64,000 nucleotides of DNA, taken from contig NC_051055.1 of assembly GCF_904848185.1 (NCBI RefSeq), positions 16,095,104-16,159,103 on the forward strand, in the 5' to 3' direction. The translations under genes and the position numbers were made by a program. This document shows, piece by piece, positions 38,001 through 46,419 of this stretch. The stretch comes from Acanthopagrus latus. Taxonomy: Eukaryota > Chordata > Actinopteri > Spariformes > Sparidae. Below the pieces are notes generated by a model. That model saw only the letters and a list, made by a program, of their open reading frames with translations, was not told the origin of the DNA and did no database searches. Every line of letters starts with the position of its first letter. The first letter of the stretch is position 1.

Positions 38001-40242
38001 ATGTCTTTGCACTGTTTAAAGAAAACATAACCTCTGTTCTGTTAGTGAGAGAGAGATACTATGCTTGACACCCCCATTTCAGCTGATAAAGTACAGATCC
38101 CACCAGCGGAGTGGGGGTCTCATTTGTTGAGCCAAGTCAAGCCTCGGCATTCAACTTGACGTTGTGGGGGGTGCACGGAGATCAGGTTTCAGACAGTTGA
38201 AGGTGATTTTAGGATCAGGCTTGTTTCAAAGGCTAAAAGCATACTTGTGGTCTGTTTATCCATTCTGGCGAGACTGGGGATTGACTCAAACTTTCATCAT
38301 GACCTGTGTGCCCAAAATACAAATATACATGTTTTCTTTTGGGCTGAAAATGTAACAAGTTCTATTAATAAGAAAAAAGAGAGGAATGTCAATGTTTTAG
38401 TTGAAGAAAAATTGGGGTTAACTTTAGGTCAGCAATTATAGCACCAAAAGTTATAGAACATCAGCTTAAGGCGTGTTGCCATGTGTTGCTGAGCTGTAGC
38501 TTGCAGTATACGTACTGACCACTTTATCCTGAGTTCAAGGTCTCAATAAGAGAAGTGGTCACAGCCGTAACTCAGTCGTCAGGCGATAAGAACACCCGGC
38601 CTAGAAAATCCGATCCTGCTGTCCACTGAGCGTAAATAATACAGAAGACACAATCACAACGGTGTTGCTGGAACAGCACACACTGTTGTTGCGTGTGGTC
38701 TGGCAGTTTCTAGGAATGAAGATCTATACTTATGGATTGGCCTTGGCTTGTCACTTGCTTATGCAGTATACTGTATATCTATGATTCTGTGAACGGTAAT
38801 TTAATGTGCTGATCAACATATCTTGTCCAACCTGCTATTAATAAAACCTTCTCATATTGCCTCAATTGTTGAGACTTACGCCACCTCCTCAGTCTGGTCA
38901 CCCTGCTGCCGTCTGGCTGCTGCTGCAGTACCACCAGACTACAGACCAGTTTTGAAAAAGTTCTGTTTTGATGGCTTGATTATTCATTCATTCATTAATT
39001 TAACCTTTGTTTTTATGTGTGGCATAAAAGGACTACAAGTGTGATCTCATCATACAATCTTGTGCCGGATAATGATACCAAATCTTGGTCATCACACGAC
39101 AGAGAAGAGAAATTTAGCCTAATATGCAGATTTTTCCAGTCATACACGTCAGCATCTCTGTGGTGTGTGTAAGTGGTGTGCGCTGAACAGAGCTGAGCTT
39201 CAGTGTGTCATATGATTGACATTACTGTAAACAACTGGTATAAAGGGCGCCATAAAGTTTTCTGATGATAGACACGTGTGTCTGGCCATGAGTCACCACG
39301 GCACACACCTGCAAATGAACTACAAAATGAACCCTGCTGAGGTAGTGTGTGTGTGTCTGTACTGATGTAGCCATAACTCACCTGATAACATGTTGTCGTT
39401 CTTTATAGAGGGGAACTTAAGGGTCATCTCATGTTTGTGTCGATGTATCATCAGGTGGTCCTCCGTGGGGAAACGCTGTTGAGATTTTAACATGTAATGT
39501 TAATGTAAGACTGTCATGATACCAGAATAGCAGAATTTTAAACTTCTGTACAATATTTGTACAAACAAATGATATTTGTTACTTCTTTTGGACAAAAGAA
39601 AGAAGGCCTAGTAACTCAAAATAGGATCAGAATCCCGGTGCAGAAAATATCACTGAACACATACCAACACATATGTATTCATGTTAATATCTACAGCCAC
39701 GGGTTGAAAATCAGATTCTAGATCTGTTTTTCAAATGCTTCAGAACTTTCAATTCTATGGAATGCAGACATGGCATTGTACATAACATGTGGTTTTGAAA
39801 AAGGATCATAGTATTGATACTTTTGCCCATTTAAGTCTGTACAAAGACAAATCAGTGTTCTGTTAACCATTTATAAATACAAATAAACCTGTACACAGAA
39901 GGTTTAGACCAAAATAACATCCATTGTTACTCTCCATTTCAAGAGTTCATCCGATAAGACAATCAGCAGTGGTGTTGACTTCAAAGAGCTCTTTTTTCTA
40001 TAGGTACTTTTACACCCACAGCCTTATTTACAGTTTGTGTTTCACTCAGTTCCATGCTATTCTGTTTCTCCCTTATGTGTGAGGTAGTAACCCACTCCTT
40101 AAGCCTCTTCAATGTAAACCTCTTCATGTTACAAGCAGACGTACACACACACGCACAGCATCATTTTGTTTTGCCTCAACACACTCACCTGAGAACAGCC
40201 AGGAGCATTGCAGACGAACGGCCTTTCCTGGTCTGAGTTCAT
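3362..40242 (-). CDS. creb5: creb5, bZIP transcription factor (whole split gene, ten coding exons)
   Basis: Joining exons 40242-40189, 39475-39382, 36853-36735, 34928-34771, 22814-22688, 21492-21382, 6923-6606, 5380-5156, 4613-4505 and 3516-3362 gives an uninterrupted 489-residue protein. All introns are GT-AG and all phases agree. In order it has a C2H2 zinc finger (C11, C16, H29, H33), a TPTP activation motif (T52, T54), Gln/Ser/Pro-rich linkers, a His-rich block (222-327), a basic region (about 349-381) and a leucine zipper (L387, L394, L401, L408, L415). This order and the exon sequences match vertebrate CREB5 from memory; human is about 508 residues. ATF2/ATF7/CREB5 proteins act in the nucleus as homodimers or as heterodimers with Jun and bind TGACGTCA-type elements. 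ATF2 and ATF7 are the alternatives, but the long His-rich exon points to CREB5. An upstream in-phase exon (49889-50000) could extend the protein to 504 residues. Confidence 0.96.
3517..4504 (-). other. creb5 intron between coding exons 9 and 10
   Basis: A GT-AG intron of 988 nt in phase 1. An 83-codon plus-strand open frame (3827-4099) crosses it, but it has no domain-like content. I see no repeat or RNA gene. Confidence 0.85.
4505..4613 (-). CDS. creb5: creb5 coding exon 9: C-terminal half of leucine zipper
   Basis: This 109-nt exon, phase 0 to 1, encodes NEVTMLKNEVTQLKQLLLTH and then KDCPITTMQKESQGYL, with zipper leucines L408 and L415 in heptad register with the previous exon. The acceptor is CTCCTGCAG and the donor CTCA|GTGAGT. 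The intron therefore splits the dimerisation helix, as in other ATF2-family genes. Confidence 0.96.
4614..5155 (-). other. creb5 intron between coding exons 8 and 9
   Basis: A GT-AG intron of 542 nt in phase 0 that interrupts the zipper code. The minus-strand frame of the bZIP exon stays open into it, but that is read-through past the GTATAC donor. Confidence 0.9.
5156..5380 (-). CDS. creb5: creb5 coding exon 8: basic region and start of leucine zipper
   Basis: This 225-nt exon is phase 0 at both ends and encodes residues 328-402, MSPATQQMQPTQ through TNMQLQ. The basic region contains ERNRAAATRCRQKRK with the invariant bZIP N369 and R377 (N-x7-R). The first zipper leucines are L387, L394 and L401. 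The acceptor is GTTTCAG and the donor CAG|GTATAC. This is the DNA-contacting exon and nearly identical to mammalian CREB5, ATF2 and ATF7, so it identifies the family but not the member. Confidence 0.97.
5381..6605 (-). other. creb5 intron between coding exons 7 and 8
   Basis: A GT-AG intron of 1225 nt in phase 0. Short chance open frames only. I see no recognisable element. Confidence 0.85.
6606..6923 (-). CDS. creb5: creb5 coding exon 7: histidine-rich domain
   Basis: This 318-nt exon is phase 0 at both ends and encodes residues 222-327, beginning RLKAALSHHPGAIANGNMNS. By my count 31 of 106 residues are His, mixed with Pro, Gln and Gly. The acceptor is CTATGCAG and the donor CAT|GTAAGC. The His-rich tract is a CREB5 hallmark and is much shorter or absent in ATF2 and ATF7. 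Being symmetric, the exon could be spliced out cleanly. Open frames on other strands here are shadows of the CAC/CAT-rich code. Confidence 0.95.
6967..7425. mobile_element. Non-autonomous TIR element (MITE-like)
   Basis: The left end TTTAAAGGAGACATATTATG and the reverse complement of the right end TTTAAAGGATATGTATACAT are alike over about 20 bp, giving diverged terminal inverted repeats on a 459-bp element. The sequence after the left end (acatattatgct) is a repeat I recognise as very common in teleost genomes. No transposase is encoded. A target-site duplication was not clear. Confidence 0.65.
9526..9570. repeat. (GA)n microsatellite
   Basis: About 22 uninterrupted GA units. Open frames through it are artefacts. 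Confidence 0.95.
10034..10409. repeat. Teleost interspersed repeat (cgatatcg-type)
   Basis: It starts gatgggcaatatggcctta and ends ttttccaagcccta, the start and end wording of a family widespread in fish genomes (gggcgatatggcc ... agcccta). It is internally diverged and non-coding. Confidence 0.55.
12911..13260 (-). mobile_element. Non-autonomous TIR element, abundant teleost family
   Basis: It is bounded by TTAAAGGCCCAACGTGCAGG and, inverted, TTAAAGGTGCAGTGTGTAG. Internal segments (ctactgtagaaaaatggctg, catggcaggctc, gagccggctccctttgtaga) are ones I recognise from a very abundant teleost repeat. The open frames at 12808-13188 belong to it and are not genes. Confidence 0.65.
14356..14760. 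repeat. Repeat with purine-rich gagcgg motifs
   Basis: Many short GAGCGG/GCTCCG-type units are arranged in both orientations around an AT-rich core, with CpG content unlike the flanks. It resembles ends of fish DNA transposons, but the family is not identified. A 149-codon minus-strand frame across it is low complexity. Confidence 0.4.
18304..18388. repeat. Compound (GT)n(GA)n microsatellite
   Basis: GT units with one interruption, followed from 18322 by about 33 GA units. It generates the Arg-Glu repeat frames seen on both strands. Confidence 0.95.
19999..20034. repeat. (CT)n microsatellite
   Basis: About 18 uninterrupted CT units in the large creb5 intron. Confidence 0.95.
21382..21492 (-). 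CDS. creb5: creb5 coding exon 6: Met/Ser-rich linker
   Basis: This 111-nt exon is phase 0 at both ends and encodes residues 185-221, starting MERQMSMGSNMMGMQGP and ending PSMHSEAKM. The acceptor is ACCCTCAG and the donor ATG|GTGAGT. It is symmetric and could be skipped without shifting the frame. The opening and closing motifs match CREB5. Confidence 0.95.
21493..22687 (-). other. creb5 intron between coding exons 5 and 6
   Basis: A GT-AG intron of 1195 nt in phase 0. Overlapping 60-130 codon open frames on both strands (21793-22324) have low-complexity content and no family resemblance. I treat them as chance. Confidence 0.85.
22688..22814 (-). CDS. creb5: creb5 coding exon 5: Pro-rich segment
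   Basis: This 127-nt exon, phase 2 to 0, has acceptor TTCTCAG above 22814 and donor CCT|GTGAGT below 22688. The first base completes G142, then the exon encodes PVPGSLSSLLHLRNRQRQPL and PASMPGTLPDPTMPGSSAVLMP (143-184), almost identical to human CREB5. A 12-kb intron precedes it, which is where an internal promoter for short isoforms would have to lie. Confidence 0.95.
27428..27471. repeat. (ACC)n microsatellite
   Basis: Imperfect CAC/ACC triplets. The poly-His, poly-Thr and poly-Gly frames over it are not genes. Confidence 0.9.
32467..33070 (+). repeat. Teleost interspersed repeat (gtggtggaatgtaactaagta type)
   Basis: It starts agtggtggaatgtagctaag, followed by tcaagtactctactta and atttgaggtacat, the signature opening of a common fish repeat. 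The middle (ttccattccacaacatttt) and end (tgctgatgatgttttaatac) fit the same family, diverged and probably interrupted. Confidence 0.55.
34103..34120. repeat. Perfect 18-bp palindrome
   Basis: gcgtcttcatgaagacgc equals its own reverse complement, in a non-repetitive part of the creb5 intron. Confidence 0.7.
34771..34928 (-). CDS. creb5: creb5 coding exon 4: Gln/Ser-rich linker
   Basis: This 158-nt exon, phase 0 to 2, has acceptor TTGCTGCAG above 34928 and donor GG|GTGAGT below 34771. It encodes a His/Gln/Gly-rich stretch (SISLHGQGGQGQHQHSHSRM) and then the strongly conserved segment NHDTSIVIQQALPSPQSSS with VITQAPSTNRQI. The first part differs from mammals while the second is nearly identical to human CREB5. 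A second AG two bases inside the acceptor exists, but only the first keeps the frame. Confidence 0.93.
34929..36734 (-). other. creb5 intron between coding exons 3 and 4
   Basis: A GT-AG intron of 1806 nt in phase 0. The one recognisable item is a diverged interspersed repeat at about 35330-35684. Confidence 0.85.
35330..35684 (+). repeat. Teleost repeat, gttgcagc family, copy 1
   Basis: It shares with the other copies the core atttgctgc, gactgttgattggacaaaag, aaattgtgatgagcat and an end reading ataatgattagttgcag. It is diverged. There are five copies of this family in the window. Confidence 0.5.
36735..36853 (-). CDS. creb5: creb5 coding exon 3: stress-kinase-type activation segment
   Basis: This 119-nt exon, phase 1 to 0, has acceptor TTTCAG above 36853 and donor CAG|GTACTG below 36735. 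The split codon gives D50, and then QTPTPTRFLKNCEEVGLFSE follows. T52-P and T54-P are in the same context as ATF2 T69/T71, the JNK/p38 phosphorylation sites, so the same regulation is likely by homology. The exon ends KAQEEDSKQ, as in CREB5. Confidence 0.95.
36854..39381 (-). other. creb5 intron between coding exons 2 and 3
   Basis: A GT-AG intron of 2528 nt in phase 1, AT-rich, with only chance open frames. I see no repeat or RNA gene I can name. Confidence 0.85.
39382..39475 (-). CDS. creb5: creb5 coding exon 2: second half of zinc finger
   Basis: This 94-nt exon, phase 0 to 1, encodes RFPTEDHLMIHRHKHEMTLK and 11 further residues. It carries zinc ligands H29 and H33, so the finger has C-X4-C-X12-H-X3-H spacing as in ATF2. 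The acceptor AACAG lies just above 39475 and the donor G|GTGAGT just below 39382. In ATF2-family proteins this finger is part of the N-terminal activation module and folds against the phosphorylation segment rather than acting as a standalone DNA reader. Confidence 0.95.
39476..40188 (-). other. creb5 intron inside the zinc-finger code
   Basis: A GT-AG intron of 713 nt in phase 0, between the Cys pair and the His pair of the finger. Nothing else is recognisable. Confidence 0.9.
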
Positions 40243-40266
40243 CACTCTGGCCACCTTCTCATAAAA
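40189..40266 (-). CDS. creb5: creb5 coding exon 1: start codon and first half of zinc finger
   Basis: The acceptor is a T-rich tract ending ACACAG before 40266, and the donor is CAG|GTGAGT after 40189. Read in phase 0 the exon encodes 26 residues. The conserved internal ATG (40242-40240, G at -3) starts MNSDQERPFVCNAPGCSQ, which matches the usual CREB5 N terminus, including the first two zinc ligands C11 and C16. The eight codons before that ATG (FYEKVARV) are open. They resemble the extra residues that precede the same Met in longer CREB5 isoforms, so an upstream exon may supply a distal start. The next exon supplies the two His ligands. Confidence 0.93.
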
Positions 40267-40467
40267 CTGTGTAAAAAAACCACATAAGAAGAAAGCAGGA
40301 AGAGGAGGTGAATGCCTGAGTGAGTTCCCCCGCCAACATTCAGGAGGTAAAATACACTCATTGTGTAAAGCCATGACATAAAATTGCCAATGCACCCGAA
40401 ACAGCTGTGTGGTTATTTTCTAATACTAAACATACAGTTTTCTCACGCAACACTTATGCACCATCTA

Positions 40468-40685
40468 GAGCTGCAACGATTAGTCAACTGATCTATTTCA
40501 AGCAAAGACTGGCTGCCGTATATGAAGAGTCTTTAGGTTTTAGACTGTTGGTTGGACAGAAGAAGCAATTTGAGGATATTACTTACGATTTCTGGGAAAT
40601 TCTGGAGAGCACTTTTTGACATTTGATACACTAAATGATTCACCAATTAAGCATTGAAAACAATCAGCAGACAATCCATCCTCTT
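40468..40685 (+). repeat. Teleost repeat, gttgcagc family, copy 2
   Basis: It starts agagctgcaacgattagtca and contains ggttttagactgttggttgg and an acaatcagcagacaatcc end. The 70-codon open frame here belongs to the repeat. Confidence 0.55.
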
Positions 40686-41937
40686 AAATGACATCAAAGC
40701 TAAGATTTGAGTTTTGAACAACTGGGAACACTGCAGAGCACTGCTATGCATGAAAGCATACAGCAACAATGTATTTCACACATATACTGTGACAGGTTTC
40801 AGGTTGAATTTGCGTTGGAGCAATGATTGACCAATTTTTTTTTTTTCTAGTCAAACACCACCACCACGCTGAAACCACAGCTTCAACAAGGTGTCCTCAA
40901 GTGTTTATTCTCACCACAAAGTGACAGAATCTGCTTTGGCTCATTAAGTCTGTCAACTACACATACTGCCTAATGGTAATGTGAAAAATCCATTCCCATT
41001 TACTCACCTACACAGTGAGACAAATTGAACTTTAAATGGCACATACTTTAATCTGATCATATCCCCTTTTTTTGAGAGTTGAGATTCTATTTTTGACTTT
41101 CAGTAACATTGTGCTGCCTTAGTCATTTGGCACACATCTCATAGTGAGAACATGAAAAGGAAGTAGTGGTAAAAGAGCTGCACTGCATGAGGGATGGACA
41201 CAAGGTGCAGGTTATTAATAACACAAGTTGGTTTTAAAGCTTGCAGATAGTAGACAATATATTCCCTTATGCTCAACGAGTGCCACATGTGTGTTTTTAT
41301 AAGTAATTGCTCATTAGACTACAGCTATAGCCCTGCATCACATCAAATGAGCAATGGCTTCAGTTAATGTTTTAGATGCTTTAATAATTTACAGTTAACG
41401 AGAGGACAAACTTTCCCAGAAAAGAGGAGTTCCTACCTGTGCTGTGCTGGAAAAAGTATAAACTGAAACCAGACACTCATAAAAAATTAAGGGCCTACAA
41501 ATTCTGTAAATATTACCCCTGTCCATCTGTTTACTTAAAGCGACTAAATCATGCACAACAACAAGGTGGATGCATTCAGCTTAGCGATATTGAAAACAGC
41601 CCGACTGTATCTCAGGATGTCAGAGAAGAAACAATAACAGGTGCATTTAAAGAGCATCTCAAGATCAAACCAAGAGCAATGACATGTCATGTAAAGGTTT
41701 AGATGTGCACTTTAATCAATCACTGCATTTGATGTCTCTCAAACATTTAAATATTTAAACCATAAAGTTTTACAACAGCTTACACAACTGTTCCTGTAAA
41801 GAGTATATGCAGCATTAGTTTGCCTTTAACGGTGAGCAAAATAGGTAGAAATGTGTATCAACAATATGTTGTACATTAAAGTCAACAAGACAACAATTAT
41901 AGCCTGATACATTTTGACAGCAGACTGCATTGTGTAC

Positions 41938-41993
41938 TAAAGCTGTCACGTACCATAAGAATCAGTAGCAGCTTTTGGTACATGACAGCTTTA
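41938..41993 (-). repeat. Hairpin: 18-bp inverted repeat, 20-nt loop
   Basis: Arms 41938-41955 and 41976-41993 pair throughout, with the single difference forming G-U in the minus (creb5-sense) transcript. No coding. Too short a stem to call a microRNA. Confidence 0.6.
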
Positions 41994-42787
41994 ATTCTTT
42001 AAATAGTAATATCCTGTTTTAAATTATTATTTCAACACATATACAGCGTGTATTCTGCGTTTTATTGAAGCAGTTGAACACATCACTGATGCAACTTCAG
42101 ACAAAATTACAAATTATGGTCCAGAAAAAAATATTATTTCATTATTCTTCTCTGCCTTCACTCTACAGTTCTCTCATTTCTGATGACTGCTGGCTGTGGT
42201 GTCACAGTGTATTTCTTATTCAAAATTCTTATCAATGCTTAGTGAGAATCAGTGTAGATCATCGTCATTACTGATGAGCAGTGACTACATGCCTGTGCTG
42301 CATATGCTCAGCACTTTCTGACAGCTGTTTTTAAAAGATGTAAAGTGACTATAACAAGCGTTGAACTAGTCTTTATTAATCCCCTCCTCAGAGCAGCACA
42401 GCACTGAGGGACCACCTTCAGCTTCGAGCCAGATCAATAGTAGGAAGATTCTTAACCCTGAACACGCAGATCTTTTGGTATGACATACGCAAACATGCAG
42501 GAGTGCTCCGGTGGGGTTTGAACGATCAGTATGCCTCACATTATTGACTCTCAGTTTTTAATCTAATAAGTGAACTGAGACTTGACAAACTATTCAAATA
42601 GTGCCAGGACAAAAAGTAAAAGCTAAATTAAGAAATCTTTAAGAGTCTACAGTAAACAAATCTGCAGCTATTTTGTTTTTGTTTTCTTTTTTCTCCGTCA
42701 TGTAGTACTGCTCCAATCCCTTCAACACTGACAGTTCGATGTCTGTTCAGAGAATAATTATTTAATCAACAGCGAGGAGTAAGCTGT

Positions 42788-43115
42788 AACAATTAGTTGA
42801 TGAACTGACTTGTCGATCAAAAGAAAATAATTCGCCAACTATTACGAGTGATCGTTTCAGTCATTTTTCAAGCATAAATATCAAACATGGTTCAAGCTAC
42901 AAGGATTTGCTGCCTTTATTTCATTTACTATAAATAACGAAGAGTCTTTGAGTTTTAGACTGCTGGTCGGACAAAATAAGTAATTTGAAGATTCACTTTA
43001 GGCTCTAAGAAATTATAAGGGGCATTTCCCTTCGACGTTTTACAGCCGAAAAGATTAATCGATTAATTGTGAAATGAATCAGCAAAATAATGGATGGTAA
43101 GAATAATCACTGGTT
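42788..43115 (+). repeat. Teleost repeat, gttgcagc family, copy 3
   Basis: It starts taacaattagttgatgaact and contains gttttagactgctggtcgga and attaatcgattaattgtgaa, ending near ataatcactggttgcatgca. This is the best preserved AATCGATTAAT end of the copies here. Confidence 0.55.
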
Positions 43116-44986
43116 GCATGCACTCTTGATAATGACTGGATCATCTGCAGTATTTACAGTTGAAGCTGCACCAAGCAGTTCTTATTAATCACCTGCCACC
43201 ATCAACAACTCACCAAAACCAAATCGTATCCAAGTAATCCAAGTCAATACCGCACGTCTGATGTCGGGCATGAATACCCTTCATACACTATGTACATGTG
43301 TGTCGCTTTCATGGGTACAGACTATTTCCTCAAGCACAGTCAAAACACTCAAATGTTGTGTTATGCTAAGCAGTGCTGTTTTCCTAACAAGCTGTACTTC
43401 ATGAGCAAGCGTGCAGAACAGGGTTCTGGACAGGGTCTCTCTGTCAGGGAGCAATGAGCCCTGGTCTCTCTTTCTGTCACCAGTTCACTCCAGCTCTTCT
43501 GCAGGGCCCCTGAACACTCACCTGGTTTCCTTTGACACAACAAACACGACTAACACTGCTGATCCTAAACCAGAATCAAAACTACAGACCCGGGATGACG
43601 GCAACTGTAGAACCAGGGCTTCAAAAAGCCAACCAATCGCTGACTATTCATGTCTTAAATCAACATTTTTTCCATTTTTTTTTTAATCTCAAATACAGTT
43701 AAATTTAACTGTTTGTACAATTGATGTTATGTCCTGGCCTTTCTTCCTGAACATCTGCATGACTATGACTCACTTAATCTAAAACTAAAACTTTTCAATA
43801 AACCAACAGAAAGCTCTGGCGAAAAACAAGAGAGTATTGAACAGATGCAAAAAATGTAACTGTTACCTTCCTTTTTCTCAATAGAGACTTGATCATTTCA
43901 TCACATTTACCAGGAAATTCAAACCATATGACGCATAAAACTTTTAACCATTAAATTCTGAGAAAATGCCTCTGTGAATTATCCAACAGCTTTCACACTT
44001 CAAATCATCGGTACTCAAGGCCCCTTACCTTGGAGGGGGGCACTTGGCTCTCATTTGATATCAATGTTTTAGTTTAGCAGAGGAAATTTGGTTACACTTT
44101 ACATTAACTACGTCCTGATGTGTGCGAGGGGAAGGATTAGGGGGTCCGGCATTCGATTTCAAGACGAGCTCGGGAGGAATTCTCCAGGTAGGGCGCGTAT
44201 TAGAATTTAAACAATATGGTGAAGGAAAAGAGGGGTCGGGGTGCAAAGGCATATGGGGTTAAAGCAAGCACAAACATGCGCAGCTATTCAAATCTTCGGC
44301 TCCCCATAGCCTGGGCCTTTGACAGCACAAGTTCAAGGCAGGATCACGGCGAACCCTGAGGCAGGGAACATGGCCCTCTTAGACGGTGTCTGCCCTGAAC
44401 TTCTGCTCTCCAAGCGAATATGTGACAAAAAAGAGCGCTGTAATTCAAAAACCTCAAGACCTGTCGATTACTGCTCTCTTCCACCACTAACACAAAAAGA
44501 CACGAGCATGACACTGATTCTTACTTACAAAAATATTTAATATGATTGCTGGAAGAGAGAAAAAAGCCCTAGAATATATTTGTATTAAAAATGAGCAAGT
44601 CAAAATAATGACATACATACAACTGTTGATTGAACCGTGATTGGCGCTGGGATATAGGTTATTTGACCCATTCATGCATTAGCACAATCATCACCTGAGG
44701 AATGTTTCACCTTGAGCACAAGCCACAACCATCAACAAATCATAGGTCACGTTTTATTACTGCGAAGAGCTGCTGGACTGCAATCAAGCTGTAACAACTA
44801 TGGGAAGAATTACATCTGTATCAAGGTTACTAAATTACAGGAGTTATCCAGTGAATTTACTGTCTTTTCTAAAAATATGTATTAAATGTAGTTCTTCATA
44901 TTTTGACCAGACTGATTCCCTTAGGTGAAATATTATTGAAATAAGATATTTGAAAAACTAATTTATCATGAGCCTTAATTATTTCT

Positions 44987-45015
44987 ATTTTTATTTATTT
45001 ATTTATTTATTTTTG
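44987..45015. repeat. (ATTT)n microsatellite
   Basis: About six ATTT units in an AT-rich stretch. Confidence 0.8.
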
Positions 45016-45488
45016 TTTCGCAAAGGCAAAAACCTAACCCTTGCATCAAATAAGTAAACACGTAATAAAGCGAATTCATCTTACAAACTTTTCCTTAAAC
45101 TGCTGCTGTCACAACTTAAATCCATAAAGGTACACCAGGGCCTTATTCTCCAGAAAAGTCCACCTCAGCCTTTATTTAATGACCAGAATGACTAAATCCT
45201 CATCAAACTTAAACACCTCATTATCAGGTGTCATTAGCACAGCCAGTTAAAGGGACACATTAAACTGGGCTGATGTAAAGCATCGTGCATGAGAAACGAT
45301 TGTCACATTAAACACAATGACAGCGGAGAGTAATCAAATGATTAAAACAGCTTTCTACGTTCTTTTCTTTTCTTTTTTTTTTCCTTTTCGTCTTCTCCGA
45401 GCCGTAAAGCGCGCCTCGTCAGCACAACCTTCCTGAAAGTAACCCTCAACATCTCAGCGCTTAATCAAATATCGACCGGCCTGCAGAA

Positions 45489-45496
45489 TGACGTAA
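45489..45496 (+). promoter_or_regulatory. ATF-type site TGACGTAA
   Basis: A single-base CRE variant favoured by ATF-family heterodimers, about 0.9 kb downstream (in creb5 orientation) of the perfect CRE. Confidence 0.3.
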
Positions 45497-45820
45497 TGTT
45501 GGTCACACTGCTGTTCAAGAGAAAAGGGAACGTAAATTTCACGGGAACACGACCATCACTCTTCTCTTTTTCTTTTTCCCCTTTTTTTTCTCTTCCTCAC
45601 TTTGACCGGCATAACAGCCAAAAACCACCGAGCTATCGTTTTCCAGACGGTCGCTGGTGAACCGCAGCGCGCAGCAGAGAGCCCGGGACGACCGCCGGCT
45701 CTGCGTATCCCGAGATGGGACAGGCATGACAATGATGCAGGCGATCCAAGCGGTGAGGTGGGTAGGACTGATTGGAACACTGGACGACGTGCCAAATTAA
45801 TAATGATAATAATAATATTT

Positions 45821-45845
45821 AAAAAAAAAAAAAAAAAAAAAAAAA
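45821..45845 (+). repeat. A25 homopolymer run
   Basis: Twenty-five A in a row just downstream of an AAT-rich run. It could be the tail of an old retroposon insertion; I saw no flanking duplication. Confidence 0.8.
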
Positions 45846-45947
45846 TCCTCCTTTGCAGTGAGCCTTTGTGTAGTTTTTAGTCGAGTGTGAGATGAATTCC
45901 TGCAGACTTGCCTCCGCTGCTACCTGACAGACAGACAGACAGACCGA

Positions 45948-45968
45948 GCAGCAGCAGCAGCAGCAGCA
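45948..45968. repeat. (CAG)n triplet repeat
   Basis: About seven CAG units after a (GACA)n run at 45924-45944. On the minus strand these are CTG units about 0.45 kb below the CRE cluster, so they could lie in a creb5 leader if the internal promoter is real. Confidence 0.7.
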
Positions 45969-46391
45969 CTTGACTCCGCGTTCAACTTCCAACAAGTCAA
46001 CGCACAGACAGCGAAGTGAGATGACAATACGCCCGCTCCAACAGCACCAACACGACCCGTTAGACCGCCAAGTTGCACGCGTCAAATGAGTAGAGAAAAT
46101 GAGGAGAAGAAGAAGAAGAAGAAGAACAGAAAAAAAACCCAACTCATCTGGAGCAGGACCTGCTGAGGCGAACAACAAAACAAGCTGTTGCATGAAGAAA
46201 AGGAGGAGAAAAAGTAACGAGGGTCGCTCTGAACAAACACAACGAACCTGCAGAGGAGCGTGCACGGTCCTCTGCATGCTGGTATCAAGGGTTTCAACTC
46301 ACCAAACAAGTGTAGAAAATGTGAAGCAGTCTCTCAGAAGAAACCACGTTGGACTGAGAAAAGATTACAATACGATCTATTTAGAGAAGCA

Positions 46392-46399
46392 TAACGTCA
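46392..46399 (-). promoter_or_regulatory. CRE variant TGACGTTA
   Basis: One mismatch from the CRE consensus, 8 bp from the perfect site. Paired sites are compatible with cooperative ATF/CREB binding, which is inference. Confidence 0.4.
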
Positions 46400-46407
46400 C
46401 CCCCCGG

Positions 46408-46415
46408 TGACGTCA
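46408..46415. promoter_or_regulatory. Consensus CRE TGACGTCA
   Basis: A perfect palindromic ATF/CREB site, the class of site CREB5 and ATF2 dimers bind. Its last two bases overlap a CACGTG E-box at 46414-46419. Confidence 0.65.
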
Positions 46416-46419
46416 CGTG
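46414..46419. promoter_or_regulatory. E-box CACGTG
   Basis: A perfect CACGTG (USF/Myc/TFE-type) sharing two bases with the CRE, so the two factor classes could not both bind freely. Confidence 0.4.

Noticed and set aside
45819..46410. Open frames of 75-152 codons on both strands near the CpG block
   Set aside because: Built from GAA, CAG and poly-A low complexity. One starts with TTG. None resembles a known protein.
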